From Saxidomus purpurata (lineage: Eukaryota; Mollusca; Bivalvia; Venerida; Veneridae): DNA of 64,000 nt. Shown here one piece after another: positions 1-11,040 of this stretch; position 1 is the first letter of the stretch, and every line of letters starts with the position of its first letter. A program made the position numbers and the translations under genes. Where the stretch lies: contig JAFMSR010000013.1 of the NCBI GenBank assembly GCA_022818135.1, forward strand, positions 30,314,119-30,378,118, in the 5' to 3' direction. The notes under the pieces were generated by a model. It was given only the letters and a program-made list of their open reading frames with translations. It made no database searches and was not told the origin of the DNA.

Positions 1-430
1 AAAAATGTTTTGGAATTGTAGAGGGAGTTAGTTAGAATAAGTTAGTTAAGATGTTAAGTTTAAAATAGAAAGTTTCAGAAAGCGAGTAAAATTAAGAAGA
101 TTGTTTAGAAATGAATTAAGTTTAGATTGACAGTAAAGCAAAGGAATAAATATGTTTTATGAATAGAAATAGAATTGTACTTAACTATTGGATGGACATG
201 AACAACAACAAATTATCACAAATTAAAAGATCTTGTTTGAATCTACATGGGGTGGCTTATCAATTATGCTGTTTGAAATGAAAAAGAAATGGAGCTAATT
301 CCCCAACCTTACAATAGCAACAATCAACAACAATGTTGGCTTTCCCATTTCAAGTCATTCCTTTTGCTACAATGGAGATGATAATGTACAAACATTTAAT
401 GATAATTTTATTTTTCGAGTATCTTTTCAT
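1..430. other. AT-rich sequence, nothing recognised
   Basis: No open frame of note, no repeat shared with the rest of the window and no splice-bounded exon could be found. The stretch is A/T rich with short homopolymers. Confidence 0.5.
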
Positions 431-469
431 GTAAAATGTAATACACTTGATTTTGACAATATTTCAAGA

Positions 470-948
470 AACAAGAGTTGTCCTTCACAAGTGACACATG
501 CACAGTCTGTGTCCTCTCCATGTGCTCTATGTAATTTCAAAATCTTTCCATGCATAAAGCATTCCATTTCTTTTAAACTCCAAGTGTGACCTTGACCTTT
601 CTGGTAGGGACTTGGTTCTTGCATGTGATACATTGTCTTCATTTGCTGAACATTTGTGCCAAATTATTTTAAAATCAATCATTGAATGACAAAGATACAG
701 TCTGGGCATAAATGTACGCATATAAACAGGATTCCATTACCTATAAACTCTAAGTGTGACCTTGACCTTTGAGGTATGGACGTGGGTCTTGCACATGACA
801 CATTGTCTTGATGTACTAGACACTTATTTAAAAAGCTTTCAATGCATGACAAAGTTAAAGCCCAGACACGAACAAATTTGAGGGCGGACAGACGGACGGA
901 CAGACAGTGCAATTTTAAAGTTCCACCATTCGGGAGCATAAAAAATTT
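470..948 (+). repeat. Dispersed repeat, GTGACCTTGACCTTTGAGG family, copy 1
   Basis: Begins with ACAAGAGTTGTCCTTCACAAG and ends with a CGGACGGACAGACAG stretch followed by GGGAGCATAAAA. Inside are diverged units of roughly 170 bp containing CTCTAAGTGTGACCTTGACC. A second copy with matching start, body and end lies at 37432-38222. The open frames here are shadows of the repeat. It resembles non-coding bivalve repeats known to me from memory; its class (SINE-like or DNA element) is not decided by the sequence. Confidence 0.75.
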
Positions 949-1014
949 GAAACTCATAAAGTTGTGATGTTTGTACTTTTTGAATCCCCTTCATACAAAT
1001 TAATTGGATTAAGT

Positions 1015-3990
1015 ATTTGTAAGATTCTAAGCAAGATATTATTGAAAGCTAGTTCTAAGATTTCTGTCATATCATTACCATGTTTGTTACTTACCAAATG
1101 ATGAAATTCAAATTGGTGTGTAATTGTGAAATATGTATAGATTAATGGATTAAGAGACCTTCATTTGCTGGTGACATAATATTTGGCGCTACAAAAAAAG
1201 CAACACATTATAACAATTCAAGGCTAATGCCTAGACTGTAAACAAAGAGGACAAGAAGAAAAGAATTGGTGCATGACATTTAAAGGTGCTACAAAGATTT
1301 TTATCTTTAATTTTTTTTTTGGTAGAAGGTATTGTATTGTAATAAGGCATTTAGATCACACTTAATGTCCTTATACCTACACTGAATTGAAGTGCACCAA
1401 TTAAATAACTATGCACTATAGATACCTTCTTTAAATAAAGATGCATACAATCATGTTCCCCAGTTCTTTGCAACATTGACGATATATTTCTAATAATTTA
1501 AAATTGTTTCTAATTTGACATCTGAATATTAAAAACTGTACATCCATAACAATATTTTGGTATTCCCAAGTCTCTGGGCAGTCTAATGAATGTCTTTGGG
1601 TAAATAGTTGGCCCAAAAGGATCAGCTTTGAAGTGAATATGATTTCTTTTTTATTGATGTAATTTTACCCTTTTAAAAATGGATCTTGTTAATTTTGGTG
1701 TAGGTAACAAGTTATGCGATTTGGTGCCACCTTATACAATTCTTGATGTTTCTGTTTCTTCAGCAAGATTCTTTTAAAATTGGCCTAGTAGCTTTGCTGT
1801 TAGTCTTATGATGTGCTAAAAGGTGTCTGAGCAGTTACCACTTAACAGTACAGAAATACTAAAAGAGCAGTCCATGACTGACTATGCACAGAATGAGAAA
1901 GTTGGTGTATTCATAGACTACTAATTTCATCTGCAATTTTCCTTAAATGATCTGATTCACTGTAGTCATCATTTGTTTGTATGTTATTACACATTACACA
2001 AATTCAAGTCTGTCCTGGCAAATATTCTGTGCTATGATGAAAAGAGCCTCTGATAGAGTAGGTTCTTGCCCAGACCAGAAAATCTTTCAATTTGAAGTTA
2101 TATTATTGTGGCCAGACTGAATTCTTTTTTGATACAGATAGTTGCATGGTTCAAGCCTTTACTGAAAAATGTTCCAGGCCATGCTGGTATTGTATAACTT
2201 TGATATTTTTCTGCGCTTGTTTTGTACAAGTTGTCCTATCTGCTCACAGATTATACACGAGTCCAGTGAATGGGTGTATTTTCTTGTTGTATCTGGACTC
2301 ATCATACTCCCAAGTCCTTTCTGAAACTTGAGGTATGCCGCACATTTCATCATCTCATGCAGGGCAGACTCAATGACTGAACCACTTCCATAATGCCATT
2401 ATGCATTAGTGAAATATATGTAGTGTTCAATCATGTAAAATATCTAGATGTCTTTTAACATCAAATGCTGACACCTGCTATGAGTAACTATGTGCTATGT
2501 GTATGAACATTCTATTCCAGAACACAAGTAACTTCCTTCTTCAGGTTAAGACTCAACATTTAAATTTCAATAGCACTTTTCTGATCAAATCTGTATTAAC
2601 CAATATTTTCTATATATGGCAAGAAAGCCAACACAGAAGGACAGAACTAGATGCCACATTGCATAGTACTAAATGTCAACATAATATCTTCAAGCAAAGG
2701 CTAGAATTCATGACAATTTCTTCAAAAGATTTAAGCATGGCAACAGTTTTATTGCTTGAACAGTTAATTAGATGAACTTCTATCATCAGAAACATTTTCT
2801 ATCTTAGTGTAGAATATTTGCAAGAACAGACTGGAATTTATTTAATGTGTAGTAATATTCAGACAAATGATGATTACAATGAATCATATCCTTTAACGAA
2901 AATTAACGCTGGAATATTACAATGTTAATTCAAACCAAAACATCAAGAATTGTATAAGGTGGCATCAAATTGCGTAACATTTTAACTACCGTATACCTTT
3001 ACCAAAAATAACAATGTTTTGAAAAGTGTGAAATTACATTAACAAAAAAGATATTGCATTGATATCAAAACTAAAACTTCCGAGCCAATCTTTTACCCAA
3101 AGACACCACTAGATTTCCAAATGACACCCACATAGTGCCAAAATATTATTATAATAATTAGCTGTCAAAACAAGAACAATTTACTAGAATATGTCTACAA
3201 TGTTGCAAAGAACTGAAGAACATGTATTTCTTTTATCTTATTGTTTATAGTACCGGCCATACTTTGTATTTTTCAAAGGGTGAAACTGCCAAGACTTGGG
3301 GGCAAGTTGAAGAGTCAGATACAGATAAAATGGATTGCAGGTACTAGACCCTACAAAAAGACCCCTTGGTTATTTACATTCCTGGTGTATAGCACCTATA
3401 CACTCAAGACTACCTCTGGGTTTCTAACCAGTTTATCTCGATATGGGTGAAAAATATTGAAAAGCAAGTCTGAAATTTCCAGTGCCGAGGCTAGGATTCG
3501 AACTGAGGCCCTCAGATTGGTAGTCTAGATCCCTAACCACTGTACCACAGAGCATCCCTGAAGTAATTAACTGTTGCATGAAGCACTTTTATGTACTTTT
3601 CATAAAAACACACCATTTAATGTAGGTTTAAGGGTTATCTAAATGAGTAATTACAAAACATAACCTGATACCAAAAGATAAACAAAAAGATGAATTCTTC
3701 GCAGGTCCTTTAATGCCTCACATCAATTCTAAATTTCTTGTTGTCCTCTTTGTGTACAATCTAGGGAATCGTCTGACTTTTTCTATGTGTCACTTTTTTG
3801 TAACGCCCCATATTAAATCACCAGCAGGTAAAGCTCTCTAATATATCCATTAAACTATACATATTTCACAATAATGCACCAATTTGATTTTCAGTGTTTG
3901 ATAAGTAGCTAACATTGCAATGTTGTGATAGTAAAAATATTATATTTAGCTATCAGTTATATCAAGCTTAGACTCTTACAGGTTAAAAAA
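1015..3990. mobile_element. Giant imperfect palindrome (fold-back-type element), about 3 kb
   Basis: The left arm (about 1015-2070) is matched in reverse complement by the right arm (about 2740-3990). Matching landmarks are the AAATTGGTG / AATATGTATAG block near 1115 and 3890, the ACAAAGAGGACAA block near 1240 and 3745, CAGTTCTTTGCAACATTG near 1462 and its complement near 3200, GTGCCACCTTATACAATTCTTGATG near 1723 and its complement near 2945, and TCATCATTTGTTTGTAT near 1965 and its complement near 2865. The loop is about 2070-2740. The right arm is longer because of a SINE insertion (3255-3565). No transposase is visible. Long inverted arms without a coding core are typical of fold-back or non-autonomous DNA elements. 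Confidence 0.7.
3255..3565 (-). mobile_element. tRNA-derived SINE inserted in the palindrome right arm
   Basis: Read on the minus strand from about 3560, the head contains a box A-like TGGTACAGTGGTTAGGGAT and a box B GTTCGAATCC, spaced as in a tRNA, followed by a tRNA-unrelated body of about 220 bp. The left arm of the surrounding palindrome lacks this segment, so it is a later insertion. The family may be one of the widespread bivalve tRNA-SINEs; the exact name cannot be assigned without a library. Confidence 0.7.
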
Positions 3991-5085
3991 AATCTAATAC
4001 AGGTGTAATGAATTTTGTCAAAATGAGGTGTTTAGACATCTTACATCAATAGACATTCCCAAAATTAAATTATCTTGTAATGTTCTCAAGAAAAGGAATG
4101 ACTTTGAAGCCCAAATAAACAATTTTGTGAATTATTGCTTCTTTGTATGGTTACATTTGAAAGTCTCGCAAAAATAACCTGAACAGTAGCTAACTGAAAC
4201 ACCAACTATTTGCAATTATGTTGATGATATAATTCAGGACTTCATTAAACATTATGACATCATGCATCACACACTATGCTAGCAACTATTATTCCGACTT
4301 TAGTCTTCTCAAATCTGACATACTTTGTGATTGTATTATAAGTTTTCATTTGATAATTGCTATTTCCTTAAACAGTGTCTTGTTCCTTCACACAAAGCAA
4401 GAAATGTGTAACTATTAAATTTTTTAATTTATAAAAATGAAGCAAAACAATAATGCTGACATTTGATGTAGTGTTGAAGCCTTTCACTCTACAACCAATT
4501 ATCTATACTGAGTTTGTACATAATAAATAGTATTTTGTGATAAAGTTTCTTCAACATGATTAAATGAACAAGAGCTTCAGATGACAGTACACCATTCAAA
4601 ACACTTTGATAGTAAATTGAAAACATTTCTATCATAAAGGCTTTAAACTGTTAAAACTAAATTCATATTAGTCTATGGTCATTTCTTAATATCAAGTCTG
4701 ATACCTGTCAACACTTTCTTGTCTTTTCAAATGAATCAATGATTACTAAGGTAAGATTACGCATAAGTAAATAAATTCAGTCAAAAGTTATCTAATCTGA
4801 CTTTCATCTTCTGCATAGGCCCCACAGAGAGATGATGTAGCTATAACCAAGGCTTATCAGTACAGGCTTTAGCTTGGAAATATCAGCAGAATATTATTTA
4901 CTGACCAAAGTTAATTTTAATTTGCAACCATCTATCTATGGAATAGTGTACAATTTGATCTTAAATAAATAGTATCTCTTACAAATAAATTGGAAAGATA
5001 AGCATTTTTCTGACTCCCCACTGGTGACCGAGTCTGCTGCAACTGGTAGAGAGGAAGTGATACAATCTTCCAAATCCACAAACAT
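3990..5085. other. No gene recognised; possible 3' UTR/flank of the minus-strand gene
   Basis: AT-rich sequence with no long frame. It lies immediately downstream, on the minus strand, of the proposed last exon ending at 5090, so part may be its 3' UTR. No clear poly(A) signal was assigned. Confidence 0.3.
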
Positions 5086-5089
5086 GTCT

Positions 5090-5130
5090 TTACTCTTGCT
5101 CAAGAGCTGCACCTACTTCCAAGTCCTCCC
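5090..5130 (-). CDS. Proposed last coding exon of the unknown minus-strand gene
   Basis: On the minus strand TTATTTGCAG is followed by GGGAGGACTTGG. Two frames stop soon. The frame expected from the previous exon phase gives GGLGSRCSS then TGA (5100-5102). The neighbouring frame gives EDLEVGAALEQE then TAA (5090-5092) and reads more naturally, but needs one G fewer in the GGGG run. The choice of frame is unresolved. Confidence 0.35.
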
Positions 5131-5512
5131 CTGCAAATAATTATCAAAACATTTGGCCACACAATTGCAAATACCTTATTTTACCAATACCTAGTACAGA
5201 AACAGTACAGGATACAATTTTTCTTCCTGTATAATATTACTCAGATATAATGTCACAACATGAGGAACTAGAAAATATAAAATTGTGTCTGATTATGACT
5301 GTAAGAATCTAGTCAATAATGTCTACCAATTTAAAGAAGGCAGTTTACTTTGTTTCTATCTATTGTGAATAAAATACTGGAAACAAAAAATCTTTATGTG
5401 AAATAGTTGCTTTCCTAAATGACTTATAAAGGATTGTCTTTTAAGTCTCTGTGAAGCCCATTTAAAAAGGTTTTATTGAGGGAATGAAATTAGGAAATTA
5501 AATAGGACTTAC

Positions 5513-5556
5513 CTAGTAAGGTGAAGCTTAGTTAAAATGTCATCGACAGCAATCTC
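5513..5556 (-). CDS. 44-nt internal exon of the unknown minus-strand gene
   Basis: Flanked on the minus strand by an acceptor ending GCCCTTTAG and a perfect donor GTAAGT. Only one of three frames is open, reading EIAVDDILTKLHLT and ending in phase 2. It starts in phase 0, which matches the end of the exon at 8348-8490 in its protein-like frame. The small size is the main reason for caution. Confidence 0.5.
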
Positions 5557-5709
5557 CTAAAGGGCTCACATAATGTCAACTCACACTTGACACATAATTT
5601 CTTATTTTGAACTTCAATACTGCTGTTGTCTTTGTAGTTTTACATTGAAGGTGTGAACTGTCCTGCAGAGAGAGATAACTATTTTTACTAAGAGTGATTA
5701 AACTTGTTT

Positions 5710-6838
5710 AGTACCAGAAGGGCCCACTACCAGAATGACCCAGTCCAGAACAACCCACTTTTAAGTCCAGAATGACCAACTTCTAAATATTATCGAACTA
5801 GCGCTAATATTGAGTGGGATTCTTGTGAACTTGAATTGTTCTTGTTCCTCTATTTGATGCATTTACATTAAGACACATTGATCAGAATAAAGATAAGTGA
5901 TACCATTTCTTACTTAACTTTTCACAGAATGTCTTCTATTTCATACATAAAGCTAGTACTGTGAATAATAATTTGATATTGTGTCCTGCAGAAAGTTTAG
6001 TTCTTCCTTGAAAAAACTTATGACTGTACTGGTTTCCAAGCAGTTTTTGGACCCAATTAGTTTTCCGGACCTTCTTTATTTCATGCTGCATGGACTTAAT
6101 GCAGCACTAAATCATCTTAATAAAAACACCAGATTATCTAGACATTTGTTTTCTTGAAAAAGAGAAAGCGCTTGTTTTTACTCACCCTGTTGTTTTATTT
6201 ACAAAAGAGACGGTCAACAGCTGGGGAATGCACATGTGCAAACAGTGAGGTCCCTAAAGGTAATTACAGTTTAATTGTCAAGTCGAATAATCGATAAAAT
6301 TAGAAACCAATAACAGACAGGGAAATTACCTTGCTTTCATAATAACGATTTACTTGTTACATTTATTTTTGTCTATCATAAACTGCATGTGGCAGTGTCA
6401 TTATTGAATTTATCTTGGTAAGTTGTACTGAAATTTATTGTTTAATGCTGTAATTTAATTTCAATTTGTAATACTTGAATTAAATAGCTCTGTTATGTGG
6501 AATGGTACACATACAGAAAAGGTCCGGGGAAACTACTTGGACAGACTGGGATACAAATGAAATTAAGTGCCTCCTTTTTGGCTTCTTTCTAATGCAAGTT
6601 ACGGGCGAAAGTATATATATACCATTGTAAACAGTAGAATGTCAACAAAGAACCTAGCTTTATTCTGATAAATATTCATGTTAAAGCGAAAATGCGAAAG
6701 TTCTGTCCAGAAACTACTTGAAAACCAGTATATAACCTAACCTTCTAAAATTTCTCTCTTTATATTTAAATATTTAAATCAGGGCCGTTCTGGTGATAGT
6801 CTGTTCTGAAAATGGGCCGTTCTGGACCTACACCACAA
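5710..6838. mobile_element. Second fold-back element with imperfect inverted ends
   Basis: The left part holds CCAGAAGGGCCCACTACCAG and CCAGTCCAGAAC; the right part near 6783-6830 holds their near complement (GGGCCGTTCTGGTG, GGGCCGTTCTGGACC). A nested pair is TACTGGTTTCCAAGCAG near 6027 against CTACTTGAAAACCAGTAT near 6715, and TTTTCCGGACC near 6062 against GGTCCGGGGAAAC near 6522. No coding core is visible. Boundaries are approximate. Confidence 0.5.
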
Positions 6839-7012
6839 CATTTCCAAGAGTAAGACACTAAGCATACACCTGGTAAAGACACTAATGGATAGTTCACTAC
6901 AGCACAATTACCATTGATTCAAACTGTATGAAAGGATAATACATGCAGTCAAGATTATGTGAATATCAGCAACAGAAATAAATGCCACATAAGGTCAAAC
7001 TCGCCATTACTA

Positions 7013-7250
7013 ACCTTGATCAATTGTCTTTAATAGGAAAAATGTGACATGAAAGTCTGTAATGCAGCTCAAAGGACAATATCACTCTTCAAGTTTAAAA
7101 GGAATAAATAGACACACAAGAACATGTGCAAACTGTAACTTCCTCATACACTGAAGGGTTTTTAATTGACTTAGCACAGCTACAATATTGTGCAGTTCAA
7201 AGGACAATCATCCGACAATGTCACACTTTAAGTTTATAGGTAAACTAGAT
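7013..7250. repeat. Partial dispersed repeat, upstream copy
   Basis: The segment around 7093-7190 (ACACAAGAACATGTGC, CTCATACACTGAAGG, TTGACTTAGCACAGCTAC) is repeated in diverged form at 7785-7860. The two copies bracket the element at 7249-7783. Confidence 0.45.
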
Positions 7251-7783
7251 GCCCAAGTGAAACATGTCAAGCCTGCCCGCTGTCAAAAGGGTTAACTCCT
7301 TACCAAATAGAGATAGATCAAAGTAAACCTGAATATTGGATGTAACACACATGTTTAACCATAGAAAAGTGGTCTCGATTTTTCTCTACGGCCAGTAATA
7401 AAAAAGTAACAACATAAACTACCGTATTTATTGTAACAACAAAGGGAAGAAATTCTAAAATCAAGGGAAGCTCATGGTGGTTAACATTTATGCCAAGTTC
7501 ATCAAAATCCCTCCATGCTGAAGAAGAATTGCTCTGGACAAAGATAATCTTACTTTGACCTTTAACCTCTGAGTATGACCTTGACCTTAGACCTAGGGAC
7601 CTGGTTCTTGTGCATGACCTGCGTTTCATGATGGTTAACATTCGTGCCAACTTCTTTGAAAATCCCTTAATCCATGGATAAGTTACAATCTGGACAAACT
7701 AAGCTCGGATGCACACACGGATGCACATAAGCCATTTGGACAACTATATTGAGCTCACCACAAGAGGGCTCGACAAAAATAGA
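7249..7783 (+). repeat. Dispersed repeat, AGATGCCCA...GGGCTCGAC family, copy 1
   Basis: Starts AGATGCCCAAGTGAAACATG and ends CTATATTGAGCTCACCACAAGAGGGCTCGACAAAAA. The start, the middle (GAAAAGTGGTCTC, TTTTTCTCTA, GTAATAAAAAAGT) and the end all recur at 34541-35206. It contains GACCTTGACCTT-type units. The minus-strand frames here have no recognisable product. Confidence 0.7.
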
Positions 7784-8039
7784 TACACAAGACCATGTGC
7801 CAACTGTTACATCCTCATGCATTGAAGGATTTTGAGTTGACTTGGCAAAGCTACATGTATACCACCGTGGGACAATTGGGAACAGACAGACAGATGAAAG
7901 GTGATAATCAGGTGATGTAACAAGATGATTTTCTACAGTTCGTGATAAGATTTGCATAATTCCTGATAATATAGCTAATAGTGTGCATTAGAACAGAGTT
8001 CTGTGAACAATCTGACCACTGTACCAAGTCAATTAATTA

Positions 8040-8340
8040 AAAATTATTCTCTGTGTTAGGAAGTTACAGTCTAGACAAAGTCTCATGTGTCTATTTTTAC
8101 TTTATTCTCTAAGTGCGACCTTGACCCTTGAGCTACGAACCTGTGTCTTGCACACAGCACACTGTCCCCATGTGGTGAACCATGCCAATTCTAAATATTT
8201 CATTTCATGACAAATTTACAACCATGATAAATTCATCTGGGCAGATGCACACAAAGTAAACTCCCAAAATTACAACAGGTACTGAGTTACCATGTTGACT
8301 AATTACCAGCAGGCTGGACAAAATTGTTCATTCTTTTTAT
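8040..8340 (+). repeat. Fragment of the GTGACCTTGACC repeat family
   Basis: CTCTAAGTGCGACCTTGACCCTTGAG followed by a CTTGCACACAGCACACTGTCC segment matches the internal unit of the repeats at 470-948 and 37432-38222. Neither end of the family is present. Confidence 0.5.
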
Positions 8341-8347
8341 AGCTTAC

Positions 8348-8490
8348 TTTCTCAAAGGAATGTTGTGCATGTTTTTTTGGAAGGTGTGGCAGGAGCAAAT
8401 AACAAAGGTGTCCCTCATGATTGAAAACTGGAATTCTTTGGTGAATGGTACAGTTGAGTGTCTTCGCATCTTCAAGCATTTTCCATTAAC
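8348..8490 (-). CDS. Internal exon of the unknown minus-strand gene, with a likely +1 shift
   Basis: Bounded by a strong acceptor ATTTTCTTTTCAG and donor GTAAGC. Entering in phase 2 from the previous exon gives RLMENA then TGA. The rest of the exon is open in the next frame and reads IHQRIPVFNHEGHLCYLLLP followed by HLPKKHAQHSFEK up to the donor. Removing one base near 8470 would make a 142-nt exon whose phases fit both neighbours. Alternatively translation could begin at the ATG at about 8478 in the second frame. Function unknown. Confidence 0.5.
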
Positions 8491-8515
8491 CTGAAAAGAA
8501 AATAAATAAAAAAAA

Positions 8516-8609
8516 ACTTAGTGGGCAGCTTTATTTTCAGTCCAATGAAAAAGGAACTTTACATATACGTTCTTTTTCATTTAAAGGCAATTAAAGCTGC
8601 CCACTAAGT
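8516..8609. mobile_element. 94-bp MITE
   Basis: A perfect inverted repeat: ACTTAGTGGGCAGCTTTA at 8516-8533 against TAAAGCTGCCCACTAAGT at 8592-8609. A nested AAAAAGGAAC / GTTCTTTTT pair lies inside. No coding capacity. It lies just upstream of an exon acceptor, within an intron. Confidence 0.7.
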
Positions 8610-8701
8610 ATTAATATGAACTACTCCTATCACTCTTCCTGACTTCTAACATTCATAGGTTAAAACTGTCTTAGGTTACTGCCTTTGAGTGTCAGTTACC
8701 C

Positions 8702-8905
8702 TTGATGTTTAGTGATACAATAGTAGAGCATTCACCTCAGGATAGGAGCGTTCCAAGTTTGATCTCCGCCAATGCTGGTAGTGTCCTTAACCAAGACACA
8801 GATATTACCTATTGCCTAACTGTCTTCAATGTTGATTCAATTTTGAGTGAACTAAGAATTATATGTACTACTCCTATCACTCTTCCTGACTTCTTACTTT
8901 CATAG
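8702..8905 (+). mobile_element. tRNA-SINE-like segment, left arm
   Basis: TAGTAGAGCATTCACCT followed by a decayed box B (GTTTGATCTCCGCC), then GCTGGTAGTGTCCTTAACC. The right-arm partner keeps a better box B. The tail ACTACTCCTATCACTCTTCC also occurs just upstream at about 8622. Confidence 0.5.
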
Positions 8906-9554
8906 AATAGACTATATTAAATATTGTACTCAGACAGCAATTGTTCCATACCGAATTAACTATGCATGTCTTGTTAAGACATTAAAATTTGGAAATCTGA
9001 ATAAAAAAGTGAAGTGCAACACCCACAAGGAACCAGACCCACTCACAGAAGAGTAAATCATCCAACTATGAGAAATGGTTGCCAACGAATGACACACTTT
9101 GGCTTTGGCATCAACTAAACCAAGGCACTGCTTTCTGAAGTGCAACAAGAAAATATCATCACAGAAAGAAAGCCATGTCTCAATGCACAGACCAAAACAC
9201 ATACTAAAGTAAAAGGTGGAATCTATTTCTTTTACCTAAGTATTGAATAATTGGACAAAGCTTAACTACACTACCTCCAAATAGAATCCATCCCTATCAG
9301 CCAAGGGATTCAGGTGCTATTCCAACACAACACTTCTTACACACATATTGGCACTGGATTACCTCGTGGTTCCAACACAGACACCATCCCACGAAAGGAC
9401 CTCTTCTAGGATGCAACACATTTCCTCCCGATGACGGGGACAAAAACGGTTTAAAGCGACACGGGCTGCATGATCGTGCCATACCGTTCCTCGCCCTACA
9501 GAAGTACCCCAGATATTGATCAAGTGATTGTGGCAATCGACAGATCTTGAGACT

Positions 9555-9960
9555 GAAGCCCATGGCGGACGAGTTAGACATAGCTCACACGACACGCCAA
9601 CACGCTCCCCCCAGACACGGAGCACGGGGTGCGATGAATTGCGATGGTCTTTGCTTGAGGTGATGCCATAGGAGTTGCTGAAGTCAATGGCAGACGAGGG
9701 AGACATACATAGCTTGTGCAACACGCCAACATGCTCCCCTGCAACCCAGCACAGGTTGCAATGACTTGTGATGGTCTTTGCTCCAGGTGATACCATAGTA
9801 GTGGCTGAAGCCAATGGCGGACGAGGGAGACGTAGCTCACGCGACACGCCAACACACTCCCCCGCATCTGAGCATGGGGTGTGAGGTTTTTGATGGTCTG
9901 TGCTTGAGGTTGAGCCTACTGCGGACGAGGGACAGCACGAGGTGCAATGACTTGTGATGG
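9555..9960. repeat. 125-bp tandem repeat in the core of the inverted-repeat element
   Basis: The motif GAAG(C/T)C(C/A)ATGGC(G/A)GACGAG begins at 9555, 9680 and 9807 with a partial fourth unit near 9915. Each unit carries ACACGCCAACA(C/T)(G/A)CTCCCC and GATGGTCTTTGCT. It is GC richer than its surroundings. The 205-codon minus-strand frame across it is created by the repeat. Confidence 0.7.
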
Positions 9961-10194
9961 TCTTTGCTTGTTGCACTTCAGACAGCAGTGCCTTCGTTTA
10001 GTTGATACCAAAGTCAAAGTGGGTCATTCGTCCACAGCCATTTCTCATAGTTGGATGTCAAACTCTTCTGTGAGTTGGTCTGGTTATTTGTGGGTGTTGC
10101 ACTTTACTTTTATATACAAATTTCCAATCTTAATGTCAAAAACATGCATAGTCCAATTAGTATGAAGCAATTGCTGTCCCAGTACAACATTTTA

Positions 10195-10410
10195 GTTTAG
10201 TCTATTCTATGAAAGTAAAAAGCCAGGAAGAGTGATAGGAGTAGGACATGTAATTCTTAGTTCACACAAAATGGAATCAGCATTAAAGAGAGTTAAGCAA
10301 TAGGGAAATATCTGTGCCTTCCTTAAGGACACTACCAGCATGGGCGGGGATCAAACCTGGGACCATCCGATCCTAAGGTGAATGCTCTACTATTGTGTCA
10401 TTAAACATTT
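10195..10410 (-). mobile_element. tRNA-SINE-like segment, right arm
   Basis: On the minus strand: ACACAATAGTAGAGCATTCA, then CCCAGGTTTGATCCCCGCCC (box B-like), then GCTGGTAGTGTCCTTAAGG, the order seen in tRNA-derived SINEs. It is the inverted partner of 8702-8905. Confidence 0.5.
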
Positions 10411-10869
10411 AGGGTATCTGATACTCAAAGGCAGTAACCTAAGACAGTTTAATTTTGAATTCCTTTAATATGACCTTTAAACTTGTGACAATTAAGAAAA
10501 TTTGTTCAAACATAATTGGCAATAGCTCTTTAAAACAGTATCTTAATGAACATACTACTTGAGATGCTGCAACAGACAATTGAATTGAATTGAATTTGAC
10601 TATGGCAAGAACTGCTACATGTACCTGCTGGCTTGATTCAGCACTTTAATAACTAGGACTGTTTAGGCAGAAAGAAATTGTAAAAATTCTACTTAGAATG
10701 GAAGAAATATGTGTTTCCGAGACAGATTATTACTGGTTAAGAGCATTTTGACACCAATTTATGCCATTAATATGTATCAAAATGCTAAACTGTATGTAAA
10801 AGCCCTTTTGTCTCTTGACCTTATACTCACACACTTTGTTTTATTGTTACTGTTAGTCAGTTTCAAGCT

Positions 10870-10965
10870 TGGGTATACCCAGCAGGCTTTCATGTTCAGT
10901 CAAAGTCATGAAGCCAGTAGCCAATGCCTTGCAAGGAAGTGGTTAAAGTAATAGAGGTAAAAGTG
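10870..10965. repeat. Left inverted repeat flanking the satellite array
   Basis: CAGCAGGCTTTCATGTTCAG through AATAGAGGTAAAAGTGT is the inverted counterpart of 16395-16490, at roughly 85% identity by eye over about 87 bp. It lies about 75 bp before the first satellite unit. Confidence 0.7.
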
Positions 10966-11040
10966 TTAGAAATTCAAGGTTTTATTAATATATTTGGTTA
11001 TATATAAAAAATTAATGCAGAAAATATAAGACTGACTTAC

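Larger units (their letters stand above)
8662..10450. mobile_element. Inverted-repeat element with SINE-like arms and a tandem-repeat core
   Basis: The left arm 8662-9152 and right arm 9968-10450 are inverted copies (for example AAACTGTCTTAGGTTACTGC at 8664 against its complement at 10432, and CATTTCTCATAGTTGGATG at 10039 against its complement near 9062). Each arm carries a tRNA-SINE-like piece with a box B-like GGTTTGATCCCCGCC and a GTAGTGTCCTTAA tail. The core 9153-9967 has about 3.3 copies of a 125-bp unit. It could be a fold-back element or two SINE-bearing copies inverted around a minisatellite. Confidence 0.65.

Noticed and set aside
9359..9976. 205-codon minus-strand open frame
   Set aside because: It is created by the 125-bp tandem repeat; the protein repeats with the DNA period and the flanks are transposon arms. 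No recognisable domain.
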